Shown: one piece after another, positions 15,629 through 24,343 of the stretch
Layout of the letters: each line of letters starts with the position of its first letter
How positions within the stretch are numbered: position 1 is the stretch's first letter
Source of the DNA: Alphaproteobacteria bacterium
GTDB taxonomy: Bacteria > Pseudomonadota > Alphaproteobacteria > Micavibrionales > Micavibrionaceae
Direction of reading: 5' to 3'
DNA: 38,825 nt
Assembly (NCBI GenBank): GCA_022763065.1
Contig: JALEGH010000004.1
Coordinates: forward strand, 1-38,825
Position numbers and translations under genes: made by a program
Notes under the pieces: generated by a model
Database searches by the model: none
Told to the model about the DNA's origin: nothing
What the model saw: only the letters and a program-made list of their open reading frames with translations

Positions 15629-16831
15629 TTAAGCCACGTCTATTTTGTTCGCCATTACAATAGCCACAACCGCAAACATCAAAAACATGCCAACCTGCCA
15701 GCCCTGCCATAAACCATAGCCGGTCAGCGCGCAGGACAAACACGCCATAAGTATAGACAGATAAATCCGGCGTTTATTGACATCTGGCTGTGCCAAAATA
15801 TTGCGAAATATATAGATAATAAAACAAATCGCCAATATTGCGCCCAATAACCCGAACTCCGCCCAGATCTGCAGCACCGCATTATGAGCATGGAGCGCAT
15901 TATCCGCCTTTTGATGTTCCATCCATGTATCGGATTTTAAAAATCTGAGCGCCTCAATCCCCTGCCCGTGAAGCGGTTTTTCAAGCGCTTTATCCGCCGC
16001 ATAATTCCAGACCTCCAGCCGGTGAACAATACTGGCTTCCTTCAACACACCTTTGGTGAGAAAACCTTGCGGGATATTTTGTTGAATAGTCTTCACACTT
16101 AAGGGGAAAAAGAGCGTAAAGATGACCAATGCCCACATGAGAAGTTTAATGCCCCAACTTCGTCCAACCGGAAAAACAAAAACAAAAAATAGCCCCACGA
16201 GAAAACTCAGCTGTGCCGTTTGACTTTCCGTGACATATAGCGCACCAGCGCTAAGCCCGATTACAATAACGAAACTGATAGTTTTTTCGAAAATATCCCA
16301 CTTGTTAAAACGTATCATCAGCAGAAGCGGAATGGAGGATAGCGCAAAAACCACGAAAGACCGGTTGAGCTTAAAGGAATAAACATCCTGTCCCAAAACA
16401 CTCTCGATTATTTGATGACCTGATAATTTTTCCGATATCAGGAAAAAGGCGACCAACGCATGGACACTCATAAAGATAAAACTTGCCTTTTCGAAGTTAG
16501 GGCACTGCACATGGCGTACGATTGCCAACAAAAACACTCCCGGTATCAAAAGTGCGGCGAGCTTGACTGAGCGCTCAATAGCAAATCCTGTATCGGGTGC
16601 CCACAGGCTGCTGACAAAGCCCAAAACAAGCACCACACCAAATAGTACAAATTCGGGTATTTTGGGTTTTGGAAATGTTTTAGTTGAAATAAAAATCATG
16701 GCCATAAACACAATCGCCCAGATGGAGGGCAAAAATCCAAGCAATCTGGGTGCAGCAATCCCCGCCAGATAGGTCAGAACAAGCGCGAAACAAAAAATAA
16801 TTTTGTGATTATCATTTAACAAATTATTCAT
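15629..16831 (-). CDS. O-antigen ligase/polymerase family protein (WaaL/Wzy type)
   Basis: 400-residue integral membrane protein with about 10-12 hydrophobic segments. A large periplasmic loop lies between the segment ending VKTIQQ and the segment starting FGLLGAIL. The loop contains SIVHRLEVWNYAADKALEKP and GQGIEAL, then NALHAHNAVLQIWAEFGLLG (about residues 320-340). This is the His-Asn signature of the Wzy_C/WaaL superfamily, which moves undecaprenyl-linked glycans onto lipid A-core or onto another repeat unit. Whether it is ligase or polymerase cannot be decided from sequence. It is the first gene of a surface-glycan block and is divergent from the flippase gene across about 80 bases. Confidence 0.88.
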   Translation of the reverse strand: MNNLLNDNHKIIFCFALVLTYLAGIAAPRLLGFLPSIWAIVFMAMIFISTKTFPKPKIPEFVLFGVVLVLGFVSSLWAPDTGFAIERSVKLAALLIPGVFLLAIVRHVQCPNFEKASFIFMSVHALVAFFLISEKLSGHQIIESVLGQDVYSFKLNRSFVVFALSSIPLLLMIRFNKWDIFEKTISFVIVIGLSAGALYVTESQTAQLSFLVGLFFVFVFPVGRSWGIKLLMWALVIFTLFFPLSVKTIQQNIPQGFLTKGVLKEASIVHRLEVWNYAADKALEKPLHGQGIEALRFLKSDTWMEHQKADNALHAHNAVLQIWAEFGLLGAILAICFIIYIFRNILAQPDVNKRRIYLSILMACLSCALTGYGLWQGWQVGMFLMFAVVAIVMANKIDVA

Positions 16832-16914
16832 CGTGATTTATTTCACCTTGTGAACCGAATTAATACAAGCCTTAACTTCCATTTCGCGTTAAACTGTCCA
16901 GAAGGTCGTGCGTC

Positions 16915-18255
16915 ATGAAATTTTCGGATTTAAAAAACAAATTACTTAAAGGCGGTATATGGAGCTTCGCGCTTAATATTCTAAATCAGGGATTATTGCT
17001 GCTGACCACGGTTTTCTTAACCCGTTTATTAGGGGCAGAAGAATTCGGGCTATATTCCGTTATTCTTTCACTCATGCTTCTCTGCGCCCTACCTTTTGGC
17101 GGCGGTTTTGGCATATTTGTCATCCGTCATGTGTCTAAATATCTGACCACGTTAAAAATATCGCATTTGGGTGGATTGGTTATCGTTTCCGGTCTTTGGG
17201 TGTCTTTGGGACCGATGATTTTTGAAAGCCTGCTTCATTTTATTCTACCCTATTTTGTTACCATCCATCTTGAGACTTATTATAGTGCTCTATCCTTGAT
17301 CACCCTTATTCCTATATTGCTTTTTTTAGGCGCGCTCATGCGGGGGATGGGACATGTGATTTGGGGCCGCCTACCGGAGTTTTTCATTCAGCCCCTTTTA
17401 TTCATCCTGCCGCTTGGCGGATTGTTCTTAATCTATACCGACAAGCTGCCCTCTGACATATTTTCTGCAAACACAGCGCTATCTCTTTATGCAGGGTCTT
17501 TTGGTATCGCCATTATTTTCTCGGTGATTTTTCTTGTCCTTTTGGCACGCGCCAAAACAAGAGAAGAAAATATAAAGCTTAAAAAACCTGTTTTTGAGAT
17601 AAGCTCCTGGATCAAAAGCGCGGCTCCCTTGCTTTTAAGTGTGGGCATCATCGTGATCAACTCCAATATTGATATTTTGATGGTGGGGGCCTTGGCCGGA
17701 GAGGCCGAGGCCGGTGGTTATAAAGTCGCCAGCCGCATGGCGGGGTTTATCCTGTTCTTCCTTTTTGCCGCCAATAATGTTTTAGGCCCTGTGATTTCGG
17801 CCAAACATACAAAAGGCGAAACCAAAGAGCTGCAACAAATTTTAAGTTCTTCTGCAAAGCTCATTTTCGCTTGTGCTCTTGGACCTGCCCTTATCTTTTG
17901 GATTTGGCCGGAGGAAGTTTTGAGCCTGTTATTCGGACCTGAATTTGTGATCGCCGCAACCGCGCTGATTATTTTAACGGCGGCCAATATCTTTAGTGTC
18001 TCAATGGGGCAGGTCGGGCACGTTATGGCGCTCACGGGACAGGAGCGCTATACCGCTTACGCCGCGCTCATTGCGCTTGGTGTCAATGTCTCTTTAAATT
18101 TATGGTTGATCCCACAATTTGGCATGAACGGCGCGGCGGCTGCCACCGGTATTTCTATTGTTGTCTGGAACAGCATTTTAAGCCTCTGGACCGTGCAAAA
18201 AACAGGATACAAATGCTCTGTTTTTTCTGACTTATTCGCGCCAAAGGTCAAATGA
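16915..18255 (+). CDS. Polysaccharide/O-antigen flippase (Wzx-like, MOP superfamily)
   Basis: 446-residue membrane protein with roughly 12-14 hydrophobic segments. It starts LLKGGIWSFALNILNQGLLL and continues FLTRLLGAEEFGLYSVILS, the typical opening of polysaccharide flippases. Later features include IDILMVGALAGEAEAGGYKV, which matches the conserved seventh/eighth-helix motif (D.hhhG...g..a.G.Y..A), and a C-terminal IPQFGMNGAAAATGISIVVW, also typical. Predicted to move undecaprenyl-linked glycan units across the inner membrane for the ligase/polymerase encoded next to it. Start ATG 16915 is preceded by AGAAGG at a short distance. The last 24 bases overlap the opposing sulfotransferase gene. 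Confidence 0.9.
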   Translation: MKFSDLKNKLLKGGIWSFALNILNQGLLLLTTVFLTRLLGAEEFGLYSVILSLMLLCALPFGGGFGIFVIRHVSKYLTTLKISHLGGLVIVSGLWVSLGPMIFESLLHFILPYFVTIHLETYYSALSLITLIPILLFLGALMRGMGHVIWGRLPEFFIQPLLFILPLGGLFLIYTDKLPSDIFSANTALSLYAGSFGIAIIFSVIFLVLLARAKTREENIKLKKPVFEISSWIKSAAPLLLSVGIIVINSNIDILMVGALAGEAEAGGYKVASRMAGFILFFLFAANNVLGPVISAKHTKGETKELQQILSSSAKLIFACALGPALIFWIWPEEVLSLLFGPEFVIAATALIILTAANIFSVSMGQVGHVMALTGQERYTAYAALIALGVNVSLNLWLIPQFGMNGAAAATGISIVVWNSILSLWTVQKTGYKCSVFSDLFAPKVK

Positions 18256-19080
18256 CCTACCAAGTAAACTTTCGAGCTTTTTAATATCTAAATCGTATTT
18301 CTTCTTCCAATGTGCCAATTCTGCCTCCGTGAAAGACGGAATTTGAACTTTCTGTGTGCCAAATAATTGTCTTGTGATTCCGATCTTTTTCAGGAGTTCA
18401 GCGACCGCATCGAGATCATGATCACGGAGCCATAGCCTCGTTTTTTGTGCCAAACGTGACAGACCGGAAGAAACCGGTGCTTGCCGCGCCGCGCCCACTT
18501 TTTGTGTGGCCGCCTCAACGTCAAAATGCGCCGCCTCAACGCTTAAAAATTTTCCTATGTGTTCGAAAGCCTCCTTGGGCTGCTCAAAGACCTCTTCCGA
18601 GATTAAGAACAAAAATTGCTCCGGCCTGAAATCTTGAAACCAGCGTTCAATTTGTTCCCCATAAACCCCGCGCTTAAAACCATGCGGATGGCGTTTCATA
18701 AAATCGTCAAAGCTTTTATATTTTTGCCCCTCACCGCTTTGAAATAACATTTGATAGTGCGAATAAGCCCGCCGGACCGGATGGCGTAGCATCACAATAA
18801 ATTTCATATCGGGCAAATATTGTTTTATGCGCTTTGCGACCTTTTCATCATAAATATAATTGGGTGTAATCTCGCCTATGGCCTTGTGGCTTTGCGCACC
18901 TTCAAACCATTTGAGGTACCAATCCCCACCCTTGTCAAAATATTCATCAAAGAAATGAATTTCTTTACGCGATTTTGGCACAAAAATTTGCGGATGATTG
19001 ACAAATTGCCGGTAGAGCCAAGAGGTCCCGCCCTTTTGCACACCCAAGCCAATAAAATTTGGTTGAATAACCTCACTCAT
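18232..19080 (-). CDS. Sulfotransferase domain protein (PAPS-dependent), first copy
   Basis: 282-residue cytosolic sulfotransferase. The PAPS 5'-phosphosulfate loop is GVQKGGTSWLYRQFVNHPQI (about residues 13-32), and the next block is FVPKSRKEIHFFDEYF. The 3'-phosphate-binding motif is VMLRHPVRRAYSHYQMLFQS (about residues 95-114), with the conserved Arg and Ser. It also has DDFMKRHPHGFKRGVYGEQI and WFQDFRPEQFLFLISEEVF, as in heparan/deacetylase-type and bacterial carbohydrate sulfotransferases. It overlaps the stop of the GT2 gene by 4 bases (translational coupling), which supports a glycan acceptor. The acceptor sugar is not predictable. Confidence 0.9.
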   Translation of the reverse strand: MSEVIQPNFIGLGVQKGGTSWLYRQFVNHPQIFVPKSRKEIHFFDEYFDKGGDWYLKWFEGAQSHKAIGEITPNYIYDEKVAKRIKQYLPDMKFIVMLRHPVRRAYSHYQMLFQSGEGQKYKSFDDFMKRHPHGFKRGVYGEQIERWFQDFRPEQFLFLISEEVFEQPKEAFEHIGKFLSVEAAHFDVEAATQKVGAARQAPVSSGLSRLAQKTRLWLRDHDLDAVAELLKKIGITRQLFGTQKVQIPSFTEAELAHWKKKYDLDIKKLESLLGRSFDLWRE

Positions 19081-19889
19081 GATGCCCCCGACAGCTTAGA
19101 ACGCACAAAAAGCAAAATTTTGCGGGGCAATATCAGGGAAATAAGTGTGCGTACCACGCCCACATAACACCACAGATCAAAGAGCTTAAAATATTTAAAC
19201 TGTGCGCGCATTTTTGTCAGGCTGCTGGCCCGTCTATTCACCGCCGTCATCTGGGTTTTTGAAATTTCTTTATTCACATAGACTTCCGGTAAATTATCAA
19301 CGCCATATTTGCTAGCAATCCTGCGCCACATCTCGTAATCCTCGGCATAAATAAATTCAGGATCATATCCACCCAGCTCTTTAAAAACGCTCATGCGGAT
19401 CATCACCGAAGGATGGGCCAAACAGTTTTTCATTTTTAGCGTACGTGCCACATTTTTGGCACCCACCGGATTATTAAAATGGAAAAGCGTGTCCCCACTT
19501 TCCTTATCAAAGGCACGTAGCTGTGTGCCGACCATACCTACGTCCGGATGCAACTCCAGATATTCTTTTTGTGCAGACAAACGCCCTTTATTCACCGTAT
19601 CACCGGCATCAAGCCGCGCCACGTATGTGTATCTTTGCCCGATAATATGCTCAATCCCAATATTGAGCGCCGCGATCAGCCCCTTATTTTCCGGCAATCT
19701 GATGAGCTTATGTTCAAACCCTTGCCTTTCAGGCAATTCGGACACGCAAGGCGTGCTGCCATCATCAATAATCAGGATATCAGTGAGCGGGTCATCCTGA
19801 TAAATTGATTTCAGCGTCCGTAAAAGCCCTTCATTGTCATTAAACACACAAATGAGATAGCAAATGGATTTTTTGTGATCTTGTGTCAT
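19077..19889 (-). CDS. Family 2 glycosyltransferase
   Basis: 270-residue GT-A fold glycosyltransferase, probably membrane associated through its basic hydrophobic C-terminus (VGVVRTLISLILPRKILLFV). The nucleotide-sugar motif is LIIDDGST (about residues 39-46), the metal-binding motif is VARLDAGD (about 81-88) and the acceptor-side motif is FIYAEDYEMWRRIAS (about 165-180). Start chosen at ATG 19889. A TTG 54 bases further up (19943) is in frame but would leave only 11 bases to the divergent gene at 19955. Even so, the two divergent starts are only 65 bases apart. Probably adds one sugar of the surface glycan; donor and linkage unknown. Confidence 0.88.
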   Translation of the reverse strand: MTQDHKKSICYLICVFNDNEGLLRTLKSIYQDDPLTDILIIDDGSTPCVSELPERQGFEHKLIRLPENKGLIAALNIGIEHIIGQRYTYVARLDAGDTVNKGRLSAQKEYLELHPDVGMVGTQLRAFDKESGDTLFHFNNPVGAKNVARTLKMKNCLAHPSVMIRMSVFKELGGYDPEFIYAEDYEMWRRIASKYGVDNLPEVYVNKEISKTQMTAVNRRASSLTKMRAQFKYFKLFDLWCYVGVVRTLISLILPRKILLFVRSKLSGAS

Positions 19890-19954
19890 AATAATGTCGC
19901 GAAATGATTGAGCAAAGAATTTTGCTCTACCTACTATAGCCAAGAGAGAATCTC

Positions 19955-21118
19955 ATGACAAACTCTAAACCTCTACGTGTTCTTCATATTGCCTTTACCA
20001 TGCATGCGCGTGGGACGGAAACTTGGCTCATGAGTCTGATGCGCCGTATGGACCCGTCCCGCGTCCAGATGGATTTTGTCACGACCCAAGGCGAAAAAGG
20101 TGTTTATGACACGGAGATCAAAAAACTTGGCGGGACGCTGCATGCGTGCCCTCACCCGTCAAAGCGCGGCGCGTTCTTGCGCGCCTTTCGCAAGGTTTTA
20201 AAAGATCACGGCCCCTATGACATTGTTCATGGACACCCTTACGGCTTTAACGGGCTCTTAATGCTACAGGCTGCGCGTATGGGTGTGCCCGTGCGCATTA
20301 CGCACAGCCATACAGACAGGCGTAAAGTCCGGCGTGATAAATCGCCGAGGCGCAATTTTTATCACTGGTTAATGAAATATTTGATCAAGCGCCTGTCCAC
20401 TCACGGCTTAGCCGCCAGCAAGAGCGCGGCGACAGCCCTTTTTGGCAAAAGCTGGAAGCGGGATAAAAGATGGCAAATCATGCATTGTGGTGTTGATTTG
20501 GAACTTTTTAAAAATCTGCGCCCGGCCAATGAAATAAAAGAAGAGATGAATATTCCCCCTAAATCACAAATCATCGGCCATGTTGGCGGGTTTCATTTTG
20601 AAAAAAATCATGATTTTCTGATCCGGGTTTTTGCCAGAATGACCGAAAAAAATTCAAATATCGTTTTGCTTTTGGTTGGCGATGGCCCCCTCCTTGAAAA
20701 TATGAAATCCCTGACACGTGATTTGGGTATTGAAAATCGTGTGATTTTTACCGGCACACGCACAGATATAGCGGATCTCTTATCCATCATGGATGTTTTT
20801 GTGTTCCCTTCCCTTTTTGAAGGGTTGGGTCTGGCCGTTGTTGAGGCCCAAGCCGCCGATCTGCCTTGTTTAGTGGCCGATAATTTGCCTGAGGAGGCCG
20901 CCATTATTGACAGGCTGGTTAATTTTATCCCTTTGATCGAAGATGAAAGTGACGAGGTAGATTTATGGGCCGGTGCGGTTCAAAATGCGCTAAGTGAAAG
21001 ACGGATGAACCGCGCAGAAGCACTTAAAATCATTGAAGCGTCCGATTTTAACATTGAGCATAATGTGAAAAATCTTACAGAGCTTTATGAACGTTTGGTG
21101 AAGGAGGCGCAAAAATAG
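19955..21118 (+). CDS. GT4-type glycosyltransferase (group 1, GT-B fold)
   Basis: 387-residue retaining glycosyltransferase. The N-terminal domain starts LRVLHIAFTMHARGTETWLM, where the glycine loop binds the acceptor side. The C-terminal nucleotide-sugar domain begins about residue 200 with IIGHVGGFHFEKNHDFLIRV, then LLLVGDGPLLENM and VIFTGTRTDIADLLSIMDVF. The EX7E motif is FPSLFEGLGLAVVEAQA (about residues 283-299). It resembles EpsF/capsule-type transferases. The following sulfotransferase starts with the very next base after the stop, so the two are translated together. Sugar donor unknown. Confidence 0.91.
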   Translation: MTNSKPLRVLHIAFTMHARGTETWLMSLMRRMDPSRVQMDFVTTQGEKGVYDTEIKKLGGTLHACPHPSKRGAFLRAFRKVLKDHGPYDIVHGHPYGFNGLLMLQAARMGVPVRITHSHTDRRKVRRDKSPRRNFYHWLMKYLIKRLSTHGLAASKSAATALFGKSWKRDKRWQIMHCGVDLELFKNLRPANEIKEEMNIPPKSQIIGHVGGFHFEKNHDFLIRVFARMTEKNSNIVLLLVGDGPLLENMKSLTRDLGIENRVIFTGTRTDIADLLSIMDVFVFPSLFEGLGLAVVEAQAADLPCLVADNLPEEAAIIDRLVNFIPLIEDESDEVDLWAGAVQNALSERRMNRAEALKIIEASDFNIEHNVKNLTELYERLVKEAQK

Positions 21119-22009
21119 ATGCCGCAAAACAAGCCTGATTTTTTTATTATCGGCGCACCTAAATGCGGCACCACCACACTTTATGAGTGGCTGAGAACTC
21201 ATCCCGATATCTTCATGCCCGCGCAAAAAGAACCACATTTTTTTGCGCAAAATCTATCGGATCGTTATTGCCGCGTGCGGGATGAAAAAAGCTATTTGGA
21301 ACTATTTTCCTGGGCGGATAAAACACAAATATGCGGTGAGTCTTCTGTCCTCTACAGCTTTTACCCCGAAAGCATCAGGAGTATTCTGAAATTTAACCGG
21401 GAGGCTAAAATTATTTTCATGCTACGCAATCCGGTTCATATGGCGCCTTCTTATCACGCGCAGCTTCTGGTCAATTTGGAAGAAGATGTTAAAAATTTTG
21501 AAAAAGCATGGAACCTGCAAGGCACAAGGCAGAACGGAAATAAGATTCCCAAAAGCGCGACCGATCCGGACCTGCTCAATTACCACAAATATTGCGCCTT
21601 GGGACAACATCTAAAAAACGCTCTAGATATTGTGCCCGCCGCACAACTTCATATTATTACCCTTGATGATCTGGCTGAAGCGCCACAAAAAACCTATGAA
21701 GAGGCACTGGCCTTTCTTGAACTAAAATCCGACAATCGTCAGGATTTCACGCGCGCCAATGAACAAAGCGCTCTTCGCTCCACTTTGTTACAAAAATTGC
21801 GGCATGTCGTTCCTCCAAAATTTCGCCACTTCATCAAAAAATTTATCCCGCACACTGTCATCGAGCGTATGAACAGAACAAAGAAAATCAGAAAAACTCT
21901 ATCGCCTGTTTTTGAACAAAAGCTGCATGATGTTTTTGAAGGAGATATTCGTTTAATCGAAAATTTATTAGGGCGCGATTTGCCGCATTGGTATAAAAAA
22001 ATTAAATAA
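21119..22009 (+). CDS. Sulfotransferase domain protein (PAPS-dependent), second copy
   Basis: 296-residue cytosolic sulfotransferase. The 5'-phosphosulfate loop is IIGAPKCGTTTLYEWLRTHP (about residues 10-29), followed by MPAQKEPHFFAQNLSDRYCR. The 3'-phosphate motif is FMLRNPVHMAPSYHAQLLVN (about residues 99-118). Its CGTTTL loop and LRNP motif place it in a different subgroup from the other sulfotransferase at 18232 (GGTSWL, LRHP), so the two are not recent duplicates. It abuts the GT4 gene with no intergenic base (TAG then ATG) and overlaps the opposing HExxH gene by 8 bases. Likely modifies the product of the neighbouring glycosyltransferases. Confidence 0.9.
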   Translation: MPQNKPDFFIIGAPKCGTTTLYEWLRTHPDIFMPAQKEPHFFAQNLSDRYCRVRDEKSYLELFSWADKTQICGESSVLYSFYPESIRSILKFNREAKIIFMLRNPVHMAPSYHAQLLVNLEEDVKNFEKAWNLQGTRQNGNKIPKSATDPDLLNYHKYCALGQHLKNALDIVPAAQLHIITLDDLAEAPQKTYEEALAFLELKSDNRQDFTRANEQSALRSTLLQKLRHVVPPKFRHFIKKFIPHTVIERMNRTKKIRKTLSPVFEQKLHDVFEGDIRLIENLLGRDLPHWYKKIK

Positions 22010-22961
22010 CTGATGGCCTGTCAAATTTACTGCCTTTTGAAGTTTGAGTATTGACTTGGCTTTTTTGCTCTCCTTCATGACGAACCGGCTTTTGCTTTTT
22101 ACGGGCCATTGCTTCATCGTAACGCTCAATCAACTCATCATAAGATTTTCTGAACAATTTTGCTTCTTCTATAAAAGGAATATCTGTGCCTTTTGACACC
22201 TCCCCTGACAGCAACCATATCATATGCTGATTCATCGCCGCATCCCGCCCAATAACCTCACAATTTTTCTCCAGATCCAGCATGGCATTTTCTACCAATG
22301 GGGCATTCTTGGACCAAATCTCCAACCACTTTTTCGCCTGATTGCCATAGCGACGAAGCCAGACAATCTGGGGATCTTTATTATCAATCTCTTCTTCTTT
22401 GGCCATAACGACCTTGACCCTTTCATACATCAGCTCTTGAAAAACAAGAGAGCGTGATTTTTTCCACTTGGCCAAAAGCCCCTCATTCGGCTTGCTAAAG
22501 TCCCCTTCAGGAAATAAAAACCGGTCCATAAAAATAGGGTGCTTAAAGGTCTGCTGACGCAGCTCAGGAAAATTCAAATATATCGCCATTTCCGAGACCG
22601 TACTGGCCTCACGTTCATTGTTGAAATTTTTGAGCTCTAAGGTCGCTGAATTAATATCACGTATATAAGGAAGGTAAGCACTATGCCATATTTCATGCAA
22701 ATAGCGTAAATCCCCTATCGCAGGCTGCTCATATTCACAATTTAAGATAACACCCCACCACGGTGAAAAGTGAGTCCACTCATTTTTAAGATCAGATGCC
22801 TTACAAAAAGCACGCGGTAAACGGGCAAAATCTTCTACAACTTGATGAATATACCCGCCTTCCTTATGTGATTTTTTAAAAAAAGGATTATGCCACTGAT
22901 CATAAACATATTGATGAACATCATCAGCTGTAATCAGTAATTTGAGACTACTTAAATCCAT
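22002..22961 (-). CDS. Uncharacterised HExxH-containing protein (possible zincin-like fold)
   Basis: 319 residues, soluble, no signal peptide. I do not recognise the family. Residues 89-93 are HEIWH, an HExxH zinc-site pattern. NNEREASTVSE about 25 residues later resembles the third-ligand helix (ExEA) of metalloproteases of the M78/gluzincin type. Other features: Trp/His-rich N-terminus (YVYDQWHNPFFKKSH; EWTHFSPWWGVILNCEYEQP), a long charged helical C-terminal half (FQELMYERVKVVMAKEEEID; EEAKLFRKSYDELIERYDEA) and a basic polar tail. ATG 22961 is 8 bases after the PLP-enzyme gene, so they form an operon and probably act together. The metal-binding reading is inference; a non-enzymatic or oxygenase role cannot be excluded. 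Confidence 0.75.
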   Translation of the reverse strand: MDLSSLKLLITADDVHQYVYDQWHNPFFKKSHKEGGYIHQVVEDFARLPRAFCKASDLKNEWTHFSPWWGVILNCEYEQPAIGDLRYLHEIWHSAYLPYIRDINSATLELKNFNNEREASTVSEMAIYLNFPELRQQTFKHPIFMDRFLFPEGDFSKPNEGLLAKWKKSRSLVFQELMYERVKVVMAKEEEIDNKDPQIVWLRRYGNQAKKWLEIWSKNAPLVENAMLDLEKNCEVIGRDAAMNQHMIWLLSGEVSKGTDIPFIEEAKLFRKSYDELIERYDEAMARKKQKPVRHEGEQKSQVNTQTSKGSKFDRPSVI

Positions 22962-22969
22962 CGCTTCAC

Positions 22970-24217
22970 CTAAATTTTGGGAGCAAGCGCAGCAGGTTGT
23001 TCATTCCCTTGCCAAAGCTTTATCAATTTTGGATAAGTCTCAGGAGCCAAATCCGGCGCCACTAAAGAGGTCATAGCAGGTGTTAAACAAATCCGGATCA
23101 CTTTTTCCGAACCTGTGCCCCGATATAATGTTTTAAGTAACTCAGAATCTATCGTTTGTGATTTAGCAATACCAAGCAACATGACATCCGCCGGTTTTAG
23201 GTTAGGAATGCCTAAGCTCTTTGCAATCAAGGCAGTCGCCCTTTCCTGAATGGGCCTATATTTTCTAGGCAGGTCATAAACACCATGGCGGTTCATCATT
23301 TCTGTAGCCCATTTCAATGACTGCAAATTCTTAAACCATTTATTCCCAAATAAAGAAGGATATTGCGCACGGGAAATAACACCGCCAATTCTTTGATAAT
23401 ATCCTCCAAAAGGTTTACTTTGGCTTATCATGAAGCATGGAATATTTGGTGAATTTAAATCAATATTAAATTCACGTGCAACATTCCCCACATATGTCAG
23501 ATCAGGGATAATCTGCGCACTAGGCTGGCTCTTACCCAGCAAATCAACGAAATCCGAAAAGTCATTCCATACCATGCCGTCAATAGCAGAAGGTTGAGAA
23601 ATCCAGAATTGTTCCCCCGGACCGATCTCCTTAATCACATTTTTCCAGTCCTCACGTTTATGGCGTTTCACCTCAATCTTAAAAGAATCGGCAAAGGCGG
23701 CAAAGCCTTCATATTCTCCTTCAAAAACATGAATAACCGGCTGCCCCGAAGAAGTATTGGCGCCGTACTCCGACATGACTTTGGAGATACCCTCACTGGC
23801 ACCGGAAGTTGGATGGCGGTAAGGAAAAGCGTTTTTGTCAATCGAAACTACCGGAGAAGCCCAATCAAACCATTTATCAAAATATTCCCGATGCATGGCG
23901 TCTTGTTTTTGGTCCCAAGGCTCATGATAAATGGAAAAATATTCCTCATTCCGCGCCTTATCAAATTGCCCTAACAAATAGCTTGTGAAATCCTGACCAT
24001 CATCCAGTACCACATCCAAACTGCCATGTTGAGCGAGCCATTCCGTGCGCGCTTCTTGCAATATCTGCGCGCGATCTCCTCCATCAATCACAGAAGAAAG
24101 AGCCTTTTGCGTTTCCGGCATCACCATAGAATAAACCGTACCGGAAGCACCAACTGAAAGAAGAAGTTCCTTGATGTTTTGTGCTGTATATTGCGGCAAA
24201 TGTGTATTTTGTGGCAT
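22970..24217 (-). CDS. PLP-dependent fold-type I (aminotransferase-like) enzyme, unassigned
   Basis: 415-residue cytosolic protein with the landmarks of aspartate-aminotransferase-fold enzymes. HPTSGASEGISKVMSEYG (residues 135-152) corresponds to the phosphate-binding GxxxG region, and IIPDLTYVGN (236-245) carries the pyridine-nitrogen Asp239. MISQSKPFGGYYQRIGGVIS (263-282) carries the Schiff-base Lys268 and phosphate-binding Arg276, and EKVIRICLTP (371-380) has a possible substrate-carboxylate Arg375. The spacing is right but overall similarity to well-known aminotransferases looks low, so the reaction (transaminase, lyase, decarboxylase or synthase) is open. Start ATG 24217 chosen because GGAAGAGGATAGC precedes it; in-frame extension to 24292 has no ribosome binding site and runs into the terminator. 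First gene of an operon with the HExxH protein. Confidence 0.8.
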   Translation of the reverse strand: MPQNTHLPQYTAQNIKELLLSVGASGTVYSMVMPETQKALSSVIDGGDRAQILQEARTEWLAQHGSLDVVLDDGQDFTSYLLGQFDKARNEEYFSIYHEPWDQKQDAMHREYFDKWFDWASPVVSIDKNAFPYRHPTSGASEGISKVMSEYGANTSSGQPVIHVFEGEYEGFAAFADSFKIEVKRHKREDWKNVIKEIGPGEQFWISQPSAIDGMVWNDFSDFVDLLGKSQPSAQIIPDLTYVGNVAREFNIDLNSPNIPCFMISQSKPFGGYYQRIGGVISRAQYPSLFGNKWFKNLQSLKWATEMMNRHGVYDLPRKYRPIQERATALIAKSLGIPNLKPADVMLLGIAKSQTIDSELLKTLYRGTGSEKVIRICLTPAMTSLVAPDLAPETYPKLIKLWQGNEQPAALAPKI

Positions 24218-24293
24218 AGCTATCCTCTTCCATTTTTTGCCATAAAAATACAGATATTGGCATAATGTCAAGAAAATACGTCGAATGTGCAAT

Positions 24294-24320
24294 AAAAAAC
24301 CCCGTTAAAGCGGGGTTTTT
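24294..24320 (-). terminator. Rho-independent terminator after the EF-hand gene
   Basis: CCCCG (24300-24304), loop TTAAAG, CGGGG (24311-24315), with A/T runs on both sides (AAAAAA and TTTTT), so it can work in both directions. It separates the EF-hand gene from the PLP operon. Confidence 0.85.
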
Positions 24321-24343
24321 GTTTAGTTTTGAAAGGTAAAATT

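Noticed and set aside
19890..19943. TTG start for the family 2 glycosyltransferase
   Set aside because: It would leave 11 bases to the divergent start and adds residues before the conserved opening of the domain.
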